A stretch of DNA of 64,000 nt from JBAYIE01 sp041665785 (GTDB taxonomy: Bacteria > Bacteroidota > Bacteroidia > UKL13-3): contig JBAYIE010000010.1 of assembly GCA_041665785.1 (NCBI GenBank), forward strand, positions 35,868-99,867. Reading direction: 5' to 3'. Below, in pieces: positions 35,443-44,797 of this stretch. The notes under the pieces were generated by a model that did not search any database, was not told the origin of the DNA, and was given only the letters and a program-made list of their open reading frames with translations. Position 1 is the stretch's first letter, and each line of letters starts with the position of its first letter. Position numbers and translations under genes: made by a program.

Positions 35443-38313
35443 CTAAAACTTTACGGCAATTCCAACCAAAATATGTCGCTGGGGTAAATACCGTGCAGGG
35501 TTAGAAGGAGGTGGACCGGTAACTCCCAATCGCGGATCGCGGTAGCGAGGATCAACCCAGGAATCCGGGACATCATCTCCATCTTCATAAGCCTTACCCG
35601 TTACCGGATTGATAATGGCTGCGTTCCGGTTATCAAATAAATTGGTGATCTGTACATTGAACGTTATGCTGGAAGTGGTTGTTAATTTCCACCACTTCGA
35701 AAAGGTAAGATCGCACCAGAACCAATACTCTCCTATTTTACTCCAGCGTGCATCGGGATCTGAATTGACTACGTATACCGGTCGTCCGGTATTGGGGTCG
35801 TTACGATCGAATACATAAGGCGTGTACCTCACTCCCGAACGCAATACGGTTTCGAAATAGAGACTCATGTGGTTTAAGGCAGGAATACCAAAGAGTCCTT
35901 CTTTATTTGCCAGCCGAAACAAATGATTCGACTTTAAATCATACGGTACATCCCAGGGCAAATAAAATTCGCGTGTATCTTCCACCGATCCGCTTGCTTG
36001 CAGGTCTTTTATTTTTTCGTTGGCACTCGCACTCTGTCCCGTAGTTGCCATGTAAGTAAATGATACCTGTCCGTTGTATCCGTTCCCAATGCGTTTTATA
36101 TAACCCAGCTCGATGCCGCGCGAACGTGCATAATCTCCGTTGATGCGAATGGTTCGGGCGATTTCCCGTCCGGTTATGTCAGGAATCAACAAAGAGGTGG
36201 TGGTTATAAAATCGTATTTGTCTTTCCAGAAAGCAGTAACAGTAAATGCATCGTTGCTGGTTAATTGTGTTTTCAATCCGATTTCATAACTGATATCTAC
36301 TTCCGGGTTCAGGTCGGGATTTCCCACATTGGCTGCAGTAGACCGATCCTGATACAAGGGATTAAATCCGGGATAAACAAAGGAAGGGTGCGGTAAAATG
36401 GTGGTGTGTGCATAATTAAAATAGAGCATCTGGTTTTCGCGAATTGGAAACGTAGCTGATAATTTTGGTAAGAACCTGAACTTATAGCGTACATCGCCGA
36501 TACGGGTAGAATGCGCGAGATAACTGTCTCTGAATTCCTGCAGAATGGGTGCGGTCTTATTTTCAATGGCATCGTCCACATATTTTCCGGGAGCCCAATA
36601 TTCCAGACGGCCACCCATATTGGCCACAAGTCCTTTGTATTTAATCTGATTGGTTATATAAAAACCACCACGCCGAGGCATTGCTTCCCATACATCGCTT
36701 TGCTGACCCAACCTGTAACTCTGCGATGAGGAACCATTGGCCAACGGTATCGGAGCACCAATCCAGGGTCGGATGATATCGATCCATTGCATATGGCGAA
36801 AATTCAGTTCAGCTCCGAAAGTGAGTTTGTTCAGCGAGTTTTTCGAGAATAAATTTCCCTCCAATCGTGTTGTATACTCTTCAAAAAAATGATCGTGCCA
36901 TAGCGTAGCTATTCCCCCGTTATTGTAGAAACCCGATGAAAGATTGACATAGGCTACATCGGCTCCCGGATTAAAATACGTTGTCGGAAATAACGTAATT
37001 GAAGCCGGATCGTAATCTGCATCTACTGCACCCGGACGCCAGTAACGACCATTGGCATCAGCCCTCAGCCGCACAAAAAAGCGCGACAACAATACCGAAT
37101 ACGAAAACCGCTTGCTTACAGAATGTTTCCAATCGAGCGAGGTCATATACGCATCGTGTGTGAAAGTATTGGCATTGTCCATCATCTGTGAAAACGCATA
37201 TTGATAACCGGGCTGATACGGCAAATCATTTCCGAAAATGCGAAGCATATTTATATCCTGGTTGATGCTGATGGAACGCAATTGCGAAAGGGTGATTGAT
37301 TTTCCCTGCTTGAATGTATAATGCAGGTTGGCAAACGCACTCCAGCGGTTATCCTGATAGGGAGCAAAAGTGGCACCGCCATTTTGTGCATATAAGGATG
37401 ACTTTACCTGCCTGGCCGGATTCTTATAAAATTCATCGCTGAATGCACCACGCAAAGCAACCGAAAAACGAAGTCGCTTATCGAGTTTCTTTTTGAATAA
37501 GGGTCCGTTTACATTCAGCTCAGCAATTTGGTTATTCCAACAACTTCGCGCGTCCTTATTAAAAACAAAATTATCGCGCTTGTAACTGGCAGATACCTCA
37601 AAAGTCTCTCCCCCTTTACGCGTTTTAGTGCGAATCACACCCGATGTAGCATCGCCTGTTTCCGCTCCTATGCCTCCGGTTGTAATTTCAATATCACTAA
37701 CGGCATTAGAGCCTATATCCAAACCAAATCCGGTTCCGGCCAGTGGATCGGTAACCCTTACCCCGTCAATAAAAACTCCTGTTTCGTAAGTGCGGCTTCC
37801 GCGAATGCTCACTCCTGCCGGCGATTGTATAATGCCCGGTTGGGTACCTACAATTTGCTGCAGTTGACGTGCAGGAGCCAATTCAATGGCCTCCTGCGAA
37901 ATGGTATTCACCGATTGGGCTTTATCAATATCGATCAATGGCTTTTTTCCGACTATCACCACTTCCTGCTCGATGGTGTACACCGATGGCAATAACTCAA
38001 TCTGCAACTCTTTTACATCACCTGCCTTAACTTTTATACCGGTCAACAACACTTTGATATACCCGATATAGGAAACTTCAACGTTGTATTCTCCGGGCTT
38101 AATATTGCGAATGCTGAACCGGCCATCGGTGTCGGTGGTTGCGCCTAGAGAGGTTCCTTTCAATAATACACTTACTCCAATCAGTTCGCTGTTGTCTTTT
38201 TTATCTTTTACCCAACCTTGTATGGTGGCGGTTTGAGCCAATACAGGAAGGGCTTCCAGACAAAACAGGAATCCAAGCACAAGTTGAGAAGTTAACCGTA
38301 TTGACCAGGCCAT
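35443..38313 (-). CDS. TonB-dependent outer-membrane receptor
   Basis: A 956-residue receptor. Signal peptide to ~26 (VLAQ), then a carboxypeptidase-regulatory-like domain (~28-110; IQGWVKDKKDNSELIGVSVLLKGTSLGATTDTDGRFSI), a plug domain (~135-240; VGTQPGIIQSPAGVSIRGSRTYETGVFIDGVRVTDP) and a 22-strand-type barrel ending RHILVGIAVKF. No SusD partner is adjacent, so it is not a SusC of a standard polysaccharide locus. The substrate is unknown. The large T9SS protein follows after 175 bases; co-regulation is possible but not shown. Confidence 0.92.
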   Translation of the reverse strand: MAWSIRLTSQLVLGFLFCLEALPVLAQTATIQGWVKDKKDNSELIGVSVLLKGTSLGATTDTDGRFSIRNIKPGEYNVEVSYIGYIKVLLTGIKVKAGDVKELQIELLPSVYTIEQEVVIVGKKPLIDIDKAQSVNTISQEAIELAPARQLQQIVGTQPGIIQSPAGVSIRGSRTYETGVFIDGVRVTDPLAGTGFGLDIGSNAVSDIEITTGGIGAETGDATSGVIRTKTRKGGETFEVSASYKRDNFVFNKDARSCWNNQIAELNVNGPLFKKKLDKRLRFSVALRGAFSDEFYKNPARQVKSSLYAQNGGATFAPYQDNRWSAFANLHYTFKQGKSITLSQLRSISINQDINMLRIFGNDLPYQPGYQYAFSQMMDNANTFTHDAYMTSLDWKHSVSKRFSYSVLLSRFFVRLRADANGRYWRPGAVDADYDPASITLFPTTYFNPGADVAYVNLSSGFYNNGGIATLWHDHFFEEYTTRLEGNLFSKNSLNKLTFGAELNFRHMQWIDIIRPWIGAPIPLANGSSSQSYRLGQQSDVWEAMPRRGGFYITNQIKYKGLVANMGGRLEYWAPGKYVDDAIENKTAPILQEFRDSYLAHSTRIGDVRYKFRFLPKLSATFPIRENQMLYFNYAHTTILPHPSFVYPGFNPLYQDRSTAANVGNPDLNPEVDISYEIGLKTQLTSNDAFTVTAFWKDKYDFITTTSLLIPDITGREIARTIRINGDYARSRGIELGYIKRIGNGYNGQVSFTYMATTGQSASANEKIKDLQASGSVEDTREFYLPWDVPYDLKSNHLFRLANKEGLFGIPALNHMSLYFETVLRSGVRYTPYVFDRNDPNTGRPVYVVNSDPDARWSKIGEYWFWCDLTFSKWWKLTTTSSITFNVQITNLFDNRNAAIINPVTGKAYEDGDDVPDSWVDPRYRDPRLGVTGPPPSNPARYLPQRHILVGIAVKF

Positions 38314-38557
38314 CTGAAAAGCAAATTAGCATTATTTTTTATGCAATATGTTAAGGAATATGTTCAGATGGAATATCATTCCGATTCAAGCAGGATTTCA
38401 TAAATTAATATTTTGGTAAATAGCTTCTTTAGTCATGCCTTAGAAGTACGCAGTATGACTAAAAACTCTACATATTTTAGCTAAAAATCAGATAAGCGAT
38501 GCAACGTTCAACTATGGTACCTGCTCTTTTGGTTAAATGTCACGAATAAAAATTTAC
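38314..38557. other. Intergenic stretch with a 9-bp inverted repeat
   Basis: No gene is seen between the TonB receptor and the lipoprotein. The perfect inverted repeat TTTAGTCAT / ATGACTAAA (38428-38436 and 38455-38463, 18-base loop) could be an operator or hairpin. Nothing else is visible. Confidence 0.4.
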
Positions 38558-38565
38558 TAACTTTG
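38558..38565 (+). promoter_or_regulatory. -7 box of the lipoprotein gene at 38586
   Basis: TAACTTTG matches TAnnTTTG fully, 20 bases before ATG 38586. It supports that start over the in-frame TTG at 38580. Confidence 0.5.
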
Positions 38566-38585
38566 GTCTGCAGGTCCATTTGAAT

Positions 38586-39152
38586 ATGAAAAGGAACTAT
38601 TTTACGGTATTGCTTTTGCTGGCCGTCCTGCTCATTACAGGATGCGAAAAGCGTTATTGGTACCGTAAGAAAGTACGGGAACCTCTCTTTTCTGAAAAGA
38701 TCTATCCCCGCAGAACCGTTAAAATTGAAATCCGCAACGAATCACCCGATTTCATTTCAAAACGATTTGAACAAATCATTCTTCGGGCGGGTATGAAAAC
38801 GCTTTCGCGTAAAGGATTCATGGATGCGCAAAAAGACACTCCCAATCTTCACCTTGTTATAAGTTTACGGGTCGACTCGTATTATGTTTACGGTAGTAAT
38901 ACAGGAGCAATAAGCGGCTTTAATCAATCGAGCATCGTTACCCGGCAACGATTGCAAACACAAGCCGGTGCACGGTCTCTGAAAGAAAAACGTCCGGTTA
39001 AGGAACTTACCTTAAGTTATTATATGACCTTTCCGGTTACAGGAATTGTGTATTGGGAAAGCGGGGATGGACTTTACTTTTTCAATGACGAGAAACGCGA
39101 TCTGCGACGTAGTTTGGGAATGGTGAGGTATGCACTTGGAACTGTGGAGTGA
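38586..39152 (+). CDS. Lipoprotein of unknown function
   Basis: A 188-residue lipoprotein from ATG 38586 (lipobox LITGC, Cys at 20). The mature part is basic, beginning KRYWYRKKVREPLFSEKIYPRRTVKIEI. A predicted beta-rich region ends TYYMTFPVTGIVYWESGDG-like strands (LSYYMTFPVTGIVYWESG). It has the look of the small DUF4136-type or CsgG-like envelope lipoproteins, but no motif allows assignment. It has its own promoter at 38558. It converges on the broken TMEM175-like gene. Confidence 0.65.
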   Translation: MKRNYFTVLLLLAVLLITGCEKRYWYRKKVREPLFSEKIYPRRTVKIEIRNESPDFISKRFEQIILRAGMKTLSRKGFMDAQKDTPNLHLVISLRVDSYYVYGSNTGAISGFNQSSIVTRQRLQTQAGARSLKEKRPVKELTLSYYMTFPVTGIVYWESGDGLYFFNDEKRDLRRSLGMVRYALGTVE

Positions 39153-39214
39153 TCATAAGCTCTTATCAATGGGTTGTAACCATACGCTATTACTCAATGG
39201 CAAACTTGCGGTAT

Positions 39215-39796
39215 TTATTCTTCGTCAAGCAATCTTTCAATACTTCTATCCGGAATAACCCATACAATTGCAACAAGAATGATGAGAATCAAAGATAAAA
39301 GAGGATAGAAGAATGCGCCTATAAGCGAGGTAATATAGATGGCAACCGAAAAAATAGTCTTTTTCAGATTTTTCTGAATAATAATAAAAACCTTATCGTT
39401 AGGTGGTAATTTATAGGTAACGGCCAACTGAAAAACATAAGCGGCAAAACCACATATTAAAAGGTTCATACAATATTAGGCAACAGGGAGCTCTGCATAA
39501 TGGTTTTCTCCCATCCAGCCGGTAGTAAACGGAACCAGTGAGAGTGTAAATAACAATCCCATATTCGCCCAGATAATTCTTGCGTTGACGCGCTTTACAG
39601 CATGTATAAAATGATGATGATTAGCCCAGTAAATTGCAATGAAAACAAAACTCAAAATATAGCTGGTAAAAACAGGAAACAGATTCACCAGCGCATCCAT
39701 ACTATTATCGTGCGGAACTTTTAATTCCAGAACCATAATGGTGATAATAATGGCAAATACGCCATCGCTGAATGCTTCTAAACGGGATTTGTTCAT
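39215..39796 (-). pseudogene. TMEM175/DUF1211-family potassium channel gene, interrupted by one in-frame stop
   Basis: Two pieces in the same frame, 39476-39796 and 39215-39469, together encode a normal ~193-residue bacterial TMEM175 protein. The first has the filter/gate signature RLEAFSDGVFAIIITIMVLELKVP and WANHHHFIHAVKRVNARIIWANM. It stops after GENHYAELPVA at TAA (39476-39478). Two codons later the frame continues MNLLICGFAAYVFQL and ends DRSIERLLDEE. Relatives read ALYG at the break, so TTA (Leu) has probably become TAA by one substitution. No other damage is seen, so the mutation is recent, or it is a sequencing error. The downstream part could be re-initiated at ATG 39469. Confidence 0.82.
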
Positions 39797-39908
39797 ACAG
39801 GTTTAATTAGATACTGCTATTTTCAAAAGTATTGTAAAAAAATAATGGATTACCTCATCTGGTATCAATACAATTTACGTTTATACACGGAAGTTCCAAA
39901 TTGGAAAT

Positions 39909-40562
39909 CTACGGGATATATCCCCAATATTTAAGATCATTCGTTTCCTTTATTGTCTTCGTTCCACCATCATAAAGCACAACTACCCTGGTAGCAATAT
40001 CCATTATATTTCTATAATCGTGGTCTGTAATAATGAACCCTTTGTATTCCGATTGCTCTTTAATCACTCTTTTTATTTCTTCCTTGTAAATCGGTGCAAC
40101 ACCATTAAATGGCTCATCAATAAAGGTATATAAAGAATCAGAATACACCATTAACAGTATCTCTACCAATCGTATTTCACCCCCGGAAAGTTGCCTGCAT
40201 TTCTTATTCAGCAATGGCTTAATTAAATAATGTTCACTTATGAATTCTGCTTTGCTCTCATTACAAAACAGATCGATGATTGTCTTAACCTTTAAATGGC
40301 TAGGTAAAAAATTATCCTGTGGCAAATAATTGATCAGTTTGTAATTGCTATATAACCCTTGAACAATTTTATCACCGACTCTAACGAATTTTCTATCTGC
40401 ACTTACAGAACCAAAAATTATTTTTAAGAGTGTTGACTTTCCGGTTCCATTTCTACCAAGTAATCCAACTATTTCACCTTTTTCACATGAAAGATAAACA
40501 TCCGTTAGTACCTGATTTGTACCAAAACTTTTTATAATACTATCAACATGTAACTTGTTCAA
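39909..40562 (-). CDS. ABC transporter ATP-binding protein
   Basis: A 217-residue ABC ATPase. Walker A GLLGRNGTGKSTLLK, Q-loop INYLPQDNFL, signature RQLSGGEIRLVEILL, Walker B YTFIDEPFNGVAP (with D-E) and the His switch ITDHDYRN are complete. The signature and DEPFNGVAP resemble LptB-like ATPases, but the family is broad. Its start overlaps the end of the small membrane-protein gene at 40559 by four bases. The sequence is clearly more AT-rich and lysine-rich than its neighbours, suggesting acquisition or weak selection. Confidence 0.85.
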   Translation of the reverse strand: MNKLHVDSIIKSFGTNQVLTDVYLSCEKGEIVGLLGRNGTGKSTLLKIIFGSVSADRKFVRVGDKIVQGLYSNYKLINYLPQDNFLPSHLKVKTIIDLFCNESKAEFISEHYLIKPLLNKKCRQLSGGEIRLVEILLMVYSDSLYTFIDEPFNGVAPIYKEEIKRVIKEQSEYKGFIITDHDYRNIMDIATRVVVLYDGGTKTIKETNDLKYWGYIP

Positions 40563-40849
40563 AATACTATGAAGATAAACCCTATTGCCAGATTCAAAAT
40601 AAATGTACCAATCCAGAGAGATAATCTGCTTAATCCCATATTGTAATAAAAATAATATTCGTTCGCAGATCTTATTTCATACATAAAATAATGAAACAAG
40701 AATCCTGATAATATATATGCACTCCCTATTGCTTTAAGGGATAACTCCTCTGTTAAACCGAATATCAACAATCCAAGCAATCCTGAGAAAATCAGGGTCG
40801 GAAAAAATATTTTTTGATAAAAAATCAGGATGGCTTTAAATATCCGCAT
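40559..40849 (-). CDS. Small membrane protein coupled to the ABC ATPase
   Basis: A 96-residue protein with three hydrophobic segments: FFPTLIFSGLLGLLIFG, AIGSAYILSGFLFHYFMY and LWIGTFILNLAIGFIFIVF. It overlaps the ATPase gene by four bases (ATGA) and is probably the membrane partner, although it is much shorter than an ordinary ABC permease. I recognise no family. It is AT-rich, like the ATPase. It follows the TPR histidine kinase gene (40876) on the same strand by 26 bases. Confidence 0.65.
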   Translation of the reverse strand: MRIFKAILIFYQKIFFPTLIFSGLLGLLIFGLTEELSLKAIGSAYILSGFLFHYFMYEIRSANEYYFYYNMGLSRLSLWIGTFILNLAIGFIFIVF

Positions 40850-40875
40850 GCGCTTATCTGCTTGCTACCATTCAA

Positions 40876-42963
40876 TTATCTATTTCTCCTCGGTATCGTC
40901 ATTCGCATTTCCGTACCCATACCCAAAATACTTTCGAAGGATACTTGTATTCCCACCTTTTCCGACATGATTTTGACGAGGTACAATCCCAGTCCGGTAG
41001 ATGATTCATTGCCGGTAGGTCGTGCACTGAGACGGGTGAATTTTTTAAACATATTTTGCTTGTCGAATTCGCTTAGTCCCGGGCCAAGGTCTTTTACCCG
41101 CACCATTATGTGCTCTTCAGAATCGCTAATGGTTATGTAGATGGGTTTGTTAAAAGGAGAAAATTTAATGGCATTCGACAACAGGTTGGTATAAATCAGT
41201 CGAACGATACCCGGATCTGTTTCTATTCCGCTAACCTGATTTTCCAGCTTCAACTGGATATCGATCATTTTCTCTTTTGCCTGTAAATTGAGATGAGCAG
41301 TTTCTTCCTGAACCAATTTCACAATATCGGTTTCGCTCACTGCAATTCGTTGCTGTCCTGCCTCAATACGGTTAACATCCAGGAATCGTTCGATAAGCGA
41401 ATTCATCTCCTCAACGCTCAAACGGATATATTCCATTTTCTCCTGCTGCTCGCTCACTTTTGTATCGGGTTCCATTTCAATCAGCTCAGTAAGGCCCTGT
41501 ACCCGGCTCAACGGGTTTTTCAAATCGTGCACTACGAGCCGGATAAATTCGTTCTTTTCTTCGTTGAGCTCCGATAATTTTTCATTGGCTGCTTTCAACC
41601 GCTCGTTGTTCACTTCAATTTCGTTGTTCTTTTTATCAAGTTCCAACTGTTGCTTTTCTATCAGAGCATATTGAATCCGCAGATTTTTCAGGCGTCCCTT
41701 GGATTGTGTATAATAAATCAGGATAATAATGATCCCCAAGACCAGTACAACGATGGAAAAAATAAAATAGCGTGTAAACAATTGTTCTGAATCCAATTTA
41801 GCTTCGAGCAGGGAAACTTCTTTTTCCTTGCTGTTCAGTTCCATTCCGATTTGCGATTCCAGGGTATTTACATTATCGTTCTGCTCCTGCATTTCATTCG
41901 ACAGAGTCAACAGTTTATTGAGAACGGAAAATGCCTCCTTGTGTCGCCCCATCTTATTCAGTAAAGCTGCTTTTTGCCTGTAAACATTAAGCTTGTACTG
42001 CATCTTGATCATAATGGGAGTATGGGTCACTTCAATTGCACTATCCAGGTATTGCAATGCAATTCCCAGCTTGCCTTTTGCCTCAAACATGGATGCTACC
42101 TGCGAATAGGTATTCATCAGACTGCTTTTCTCAAATTGATTTTTGCGGTTATACTTCAGGTCATAATTGAGGTATTTCAAGGCACTGTCCTGCTGCCCCT
42201 GGAGCATAAAAAGTTCACCGATATTTCCATAAACTATTCCACAGAATATCGGATCAAACCTGGAAGCATAATACAGGCTGGAATCAAAATTTGCTCTGGC
42301 CTCTTTATATTTACCCAATTTACCATAGCATAAACCAATATCATTGAAATTACCGTAGATATATTGGTTCATCCGGTATGCCTTGTAATGTCTCAGGGCT
42401 TCTTTGTAATAGCTCAGGGCTTTAATATATTGCTCCTGACTATACATAATATTGGCCAGCATACGCTTCGAATAACCGGCAAAAACCAGATTACCCGATA
42501 AACAGTGATAAACCAATGCTTTGTAAATGTATTTCTCAGCCAGAACAAAACTTCTGCTGATGCGCAAAATATCGCCCAACGACATGTAACATGCTGCCAG
42601 CAAATCGTAATCGCTGTGCTTTTGACCATAGGCAATAGCTTTGTATAAATATTCAAAGCTTTGGGTATATTCCCGTTGCGTCGCGTAAATAATTCCCTTG
42701 ATGCGATATGCATGGTTGAGAATATGTTCGTTCTTAAGTTCGAGAGCTTTGAGAATTGCCCTGTCTACGTAACGGTGAGCCCTGGCCTGATCCGTAACTC
42801 GCAGGTTATACCCGATTTCGTATTGAAGAAAAGCAATGGTGGTATCCGGCAATTTGCCATCTTCAACCAGATTAATCATACTGTCGATCGAGAGGTTCTG
42901 ATCGGCCCTGCCCGTTAAAATTATACCAATATTAAGCAGCAGTACGATTAAAAGTCGCTTCAT
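40876..42963 (-). CDS. TPR-containing sensor histidine kinase
   Basis: A 695-residue protein with a signal peptide (to ~20), about six tetratricopeptide repeats (~40-350; e.g. EHILNHAYRIKGIIYATQREYTQSFEYLYKAIAYG), one transmembrane helix (~398-418; FTRYFIFSIVVLVLGIIIILIYY), a coiled coil (~430-470), HisKA with His in RLVVHDLKNPLSRVQG, and HATPase_c with N-box NLLSNAIKFSP and GLGLYLVKIM. The TPRs are periplasmic by topology. No response regulator is next to it. The downstream ABC pair and the upstream transhydrogenase operon give no clear hint of the signal. Confidence 0.88.
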   Translation of the reverse strand: MKRLLIVLLLNIGIILTGRADQNLSIDSMINLVEDGKLPDTTIAFLQYEIGYNLRVTDQARAHRYVDRAILKALELKNEHILNHAYRIKGIIYATQREYTQSFEYLYKAIAYGQKHSDYDLLAACYMSLGDILRISRSFVLAEKYIYKALVYHCLSGNLVFAGYSKRMLANIMYSQEQYIKALSYYKEALRHYKAYRMNQYIYGNFNDIGLCYGKLGKYKEARANFDSSLYYASRFDPIFCGIVYGNIGELFMLQGQQDSALKYLNYDLKYNRKNQFEKSSLMNTYSQVASMFEAKGKLGIALQYLDSAIEVTHTPIMIKMQYKLNVYRQKAALLNKMGRHKEAFSVLNKLLTLSNEMQEQNDNVNTLESQIGMELNSKEKEVSLLEAKLDSEQLFTRYFIFSIVVLVLGIIIILIYYTQSKGRLKNLRIQYALIEKQQLELDKKNNEIEVNNERLKAANEKLSELNEEKNEFIRLVVHDLKNPLSRVQGLTELIEMEPDTKVSEQQEKMEYIRLSVEEMNSLIERFLDVNRIEAGQQRIAVSETDIVKLVQEETAHLNLQAKEKMIDIQLKLENQVSGIETDPGIVRLIYTNLLSNAIKFSPFNKPIYITISDSEEHIMVRVKDLGPGLSEFDKQNMFKKFTRLSARPTGNESSTGLGLYLVKIMSEKVGIQVSFESILGMGTEMRMTIPRRNR

Positions 42964-44418
42964 TTATCCCATGCTTTTTATCTCACTCACTAATTGGGTG
43001 AGTGCTTTCTTCGCATCGCCAAACAACATACTGGTTTTTGGCCGATAAAACAACTCATTTTCAATTCCGGCGTAACCTGCTTTCATACTGCGTTTGTTTA
43101 CAATCACGTTTGTTGCAGCTTCTACTTCCAGAATTGGCATTCCATAAATGGGCGATGAAGGATCGGTTTTGGCAGCCGGATTAACCACATCGTTTGCTCC
43201 TACTACCAACACTACATCGGTAGTTGCAAATTCAGGATTGATCTCTTCCATTTCTACCAATTTCTCATAACTTACATTACTCTCAGCCAACAATACATTC
43301 ATATGGCCCGGCATACGTCCGGCAACCGGATGTATAGCATATTTAACTTCCACACCTTCGCGTTCGAGCAATTCCTCCAATTCGTGCACAATATGTTGTG
43401 CCTGAGCTACTGCTAATCCGTAACCGGGTACAATCACTACTTTCTTGGCATATTTCATCAGAATGGCAGCATCGCTTACATTCACTTCTTTGATGGTACC
43501 GTGCATTTTGCTTCCTTCCGATGCTACTGATTTATTTCCACCTCCAAAGTTTCCAATCAATACATTTAACAGTGAACGGTTCATGGCTTTACACATCACC
43601 ATCGTTAAAAGTGTACCGGCACTTCCCACAAGTATACCACCTACCAACATAACTTTATTGTCGTACAGGAATCCGCCACATGCTGCTGCCACACCGGTAA
43701 AGGAGTTGAGCAGAGAAATAACTACCGGCATATCGGCACCTCCGATAGGCATTACGAAGAACACCCCATAAATGAGGGAAATTGCCCACAACACATAAAA
43801 GGAAAATATAAATGCATCACTACGTACACCGGCAATCTGGAATCCGAAATATGCGATTACACCAAGCAATAAAATACTGATGAATTGCTGAAAGGGAAAT
43901 GAAAAGTCTTTGATATTTCCGCTCAGTTTTCCCCAGGCGATGATACTTCCCGAAAACGAAACCGATCCTATTACGAGACCTGCCACGATGGTCAGCATCA
44001 TACCGGTTTTACTGCCATCGGCACACTCCTGCAAAAACGCTGCAACCGAAGCAGGATCCACCAGGTCGTGTGTGATATGTCTAAATTCAATCACGGAAAT
44101 CAACATGGCACATGCACCACCCATACCGTTAAACAAACTCACCATTTCGGGCATGGCTGTCATTTGTACCCGTTTGGCAGCCAACCAGCCTACAATCGAA
44201 CCAATGATCAGTCCGCCAAAAATCCACTGCATATTGTGCAGGTTATTTCCCTCGGCATCCTTATACAAAAAAATGGTGGTAAAAATAGCCAGAATCATCC
44301 CGGCTGCTGCAATCAGATTTCCTTTACGGGCGGTAGCCGGATTTCCCAAAAATTTGAGTCCGGTGATAAAGGTTACAGAAGCGATTAAGTAACAAATTTC
44401 TAAAATGTGTTGTGTCAT
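42964..44418 (-). CDS. pntB: NAD(P) transhydrogenase subunit beta
   Basis: A 484-residue PntB. Residues ~1-270 form the membrane domain II (about eight helices). ~300-484 form the NADP-binding domain III, with VPGYGLAVAQAQHIVHELEELLEREG, the HPVAGRMPGHMNVLLAES block and DVVLVVGANDVVNPAA. It uses the proton gradient to drive NADPH formation from NADH. It lies 71 bases after pntA2, and its stop is directly followed by the TPR kinase start. Confidence 0.95.
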   Translation of the reverse strand: MTQHILEICYLIASVTFITGLKFLGNPATARKGNLIAAAGMILAIFTTIFLYKDAEGNNLHNMQWIFGGLIIGSIVGWLAAKRVQMTAMPEMVSLFNGMGGACAMLISVIEFRHITHDLVDPASVAAFLQECADGSKTGMMLTIVAGLVIGSVSFSGSIIAWGKLSGNIKDFSFPFQQFISILLLGVIAYFGFQIAGVRSDAFIFSFYVLWAISLIYGVFFVMPIGGADMPVVISLLNSFTGVAAACGGFLYDNKVMLVGGILVGSAGTLLTMVMCKAMNRSLLNVLIGNFGGGNKSVASEGSKMHGTIKEVNVSDAAILMKYAKKVVIVPGYGLAVAQAQHIVHELEELLEREGVEVKYAIHPVAGRMPGHMNVLLAESNVSYEKLVEMEEINPEFATTDVVLVVGANDVVNPAAKTDPSSPIYGMPILEVEAATNVIVNKRSMKAGYAGIENELFYRPKTSMLFGDAKKALTQLVSEIKSMG

Positions 44419-44489
44419 ATACTTGCTAATCTTTTAATCCAGCGCCCGGGTAAATCACGAGCTTTGGGTATTCAGTTTTTCAACCAAAC

Positions 44490-44792
44490 TTATTTTTTCT
44501 TTTTAAACATTTCGAGCATGCGGTCGGTTACTACAAACCCGCCTACCACATTAAGCGTTCCTAAAATTACTGCCAGAAATCCAAGTATGAGAGATGCCGT
44601 TTGCTCGGCCTGTCCCATTACTATAATTGAACCGATAATGACCACACCATGAATGGCATTGGCGCCACTCATAAGCGGAGTGTGCAGTACACTCGGTACA
44701 TGACCGATCAGTTCGATGCCGACAAAAATCATCAGGATGAGCAGATACATCATCTGCATATTGTCGTTGATATATGCTAATACTTGTTCCAT
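44490..44792 (-). CDS. pntA2: NAD(P) transhydrogenase subunit alpha, part 2 (membrane)
   Basis: A 100-residue protein with three helices: MMYLLILMIFVGIELIGHVPSVLHTPLMSGANAIHGVV, then a hydrophobic segment, then LGFLAVILGTLNVVGGFVVTDRMLEMFKKK. It corresponds to the membrane portion that in E. coli is fused to PntA; here it is separate, as in many bacteria. It lies 5 bases after pntA1. Confidence 0.94.
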   Translation of the reverse strand: MEQVLAYINDNMQMMYLLILMIFVGIELIGHVPSVLHTPLMSGANAIHGVVIIGSIIVMGQAEQTASLILGFLAVILGTLNVVGGFVVTDRMLEMFKKKK

Positions 44793-44797
44793 ACAAT

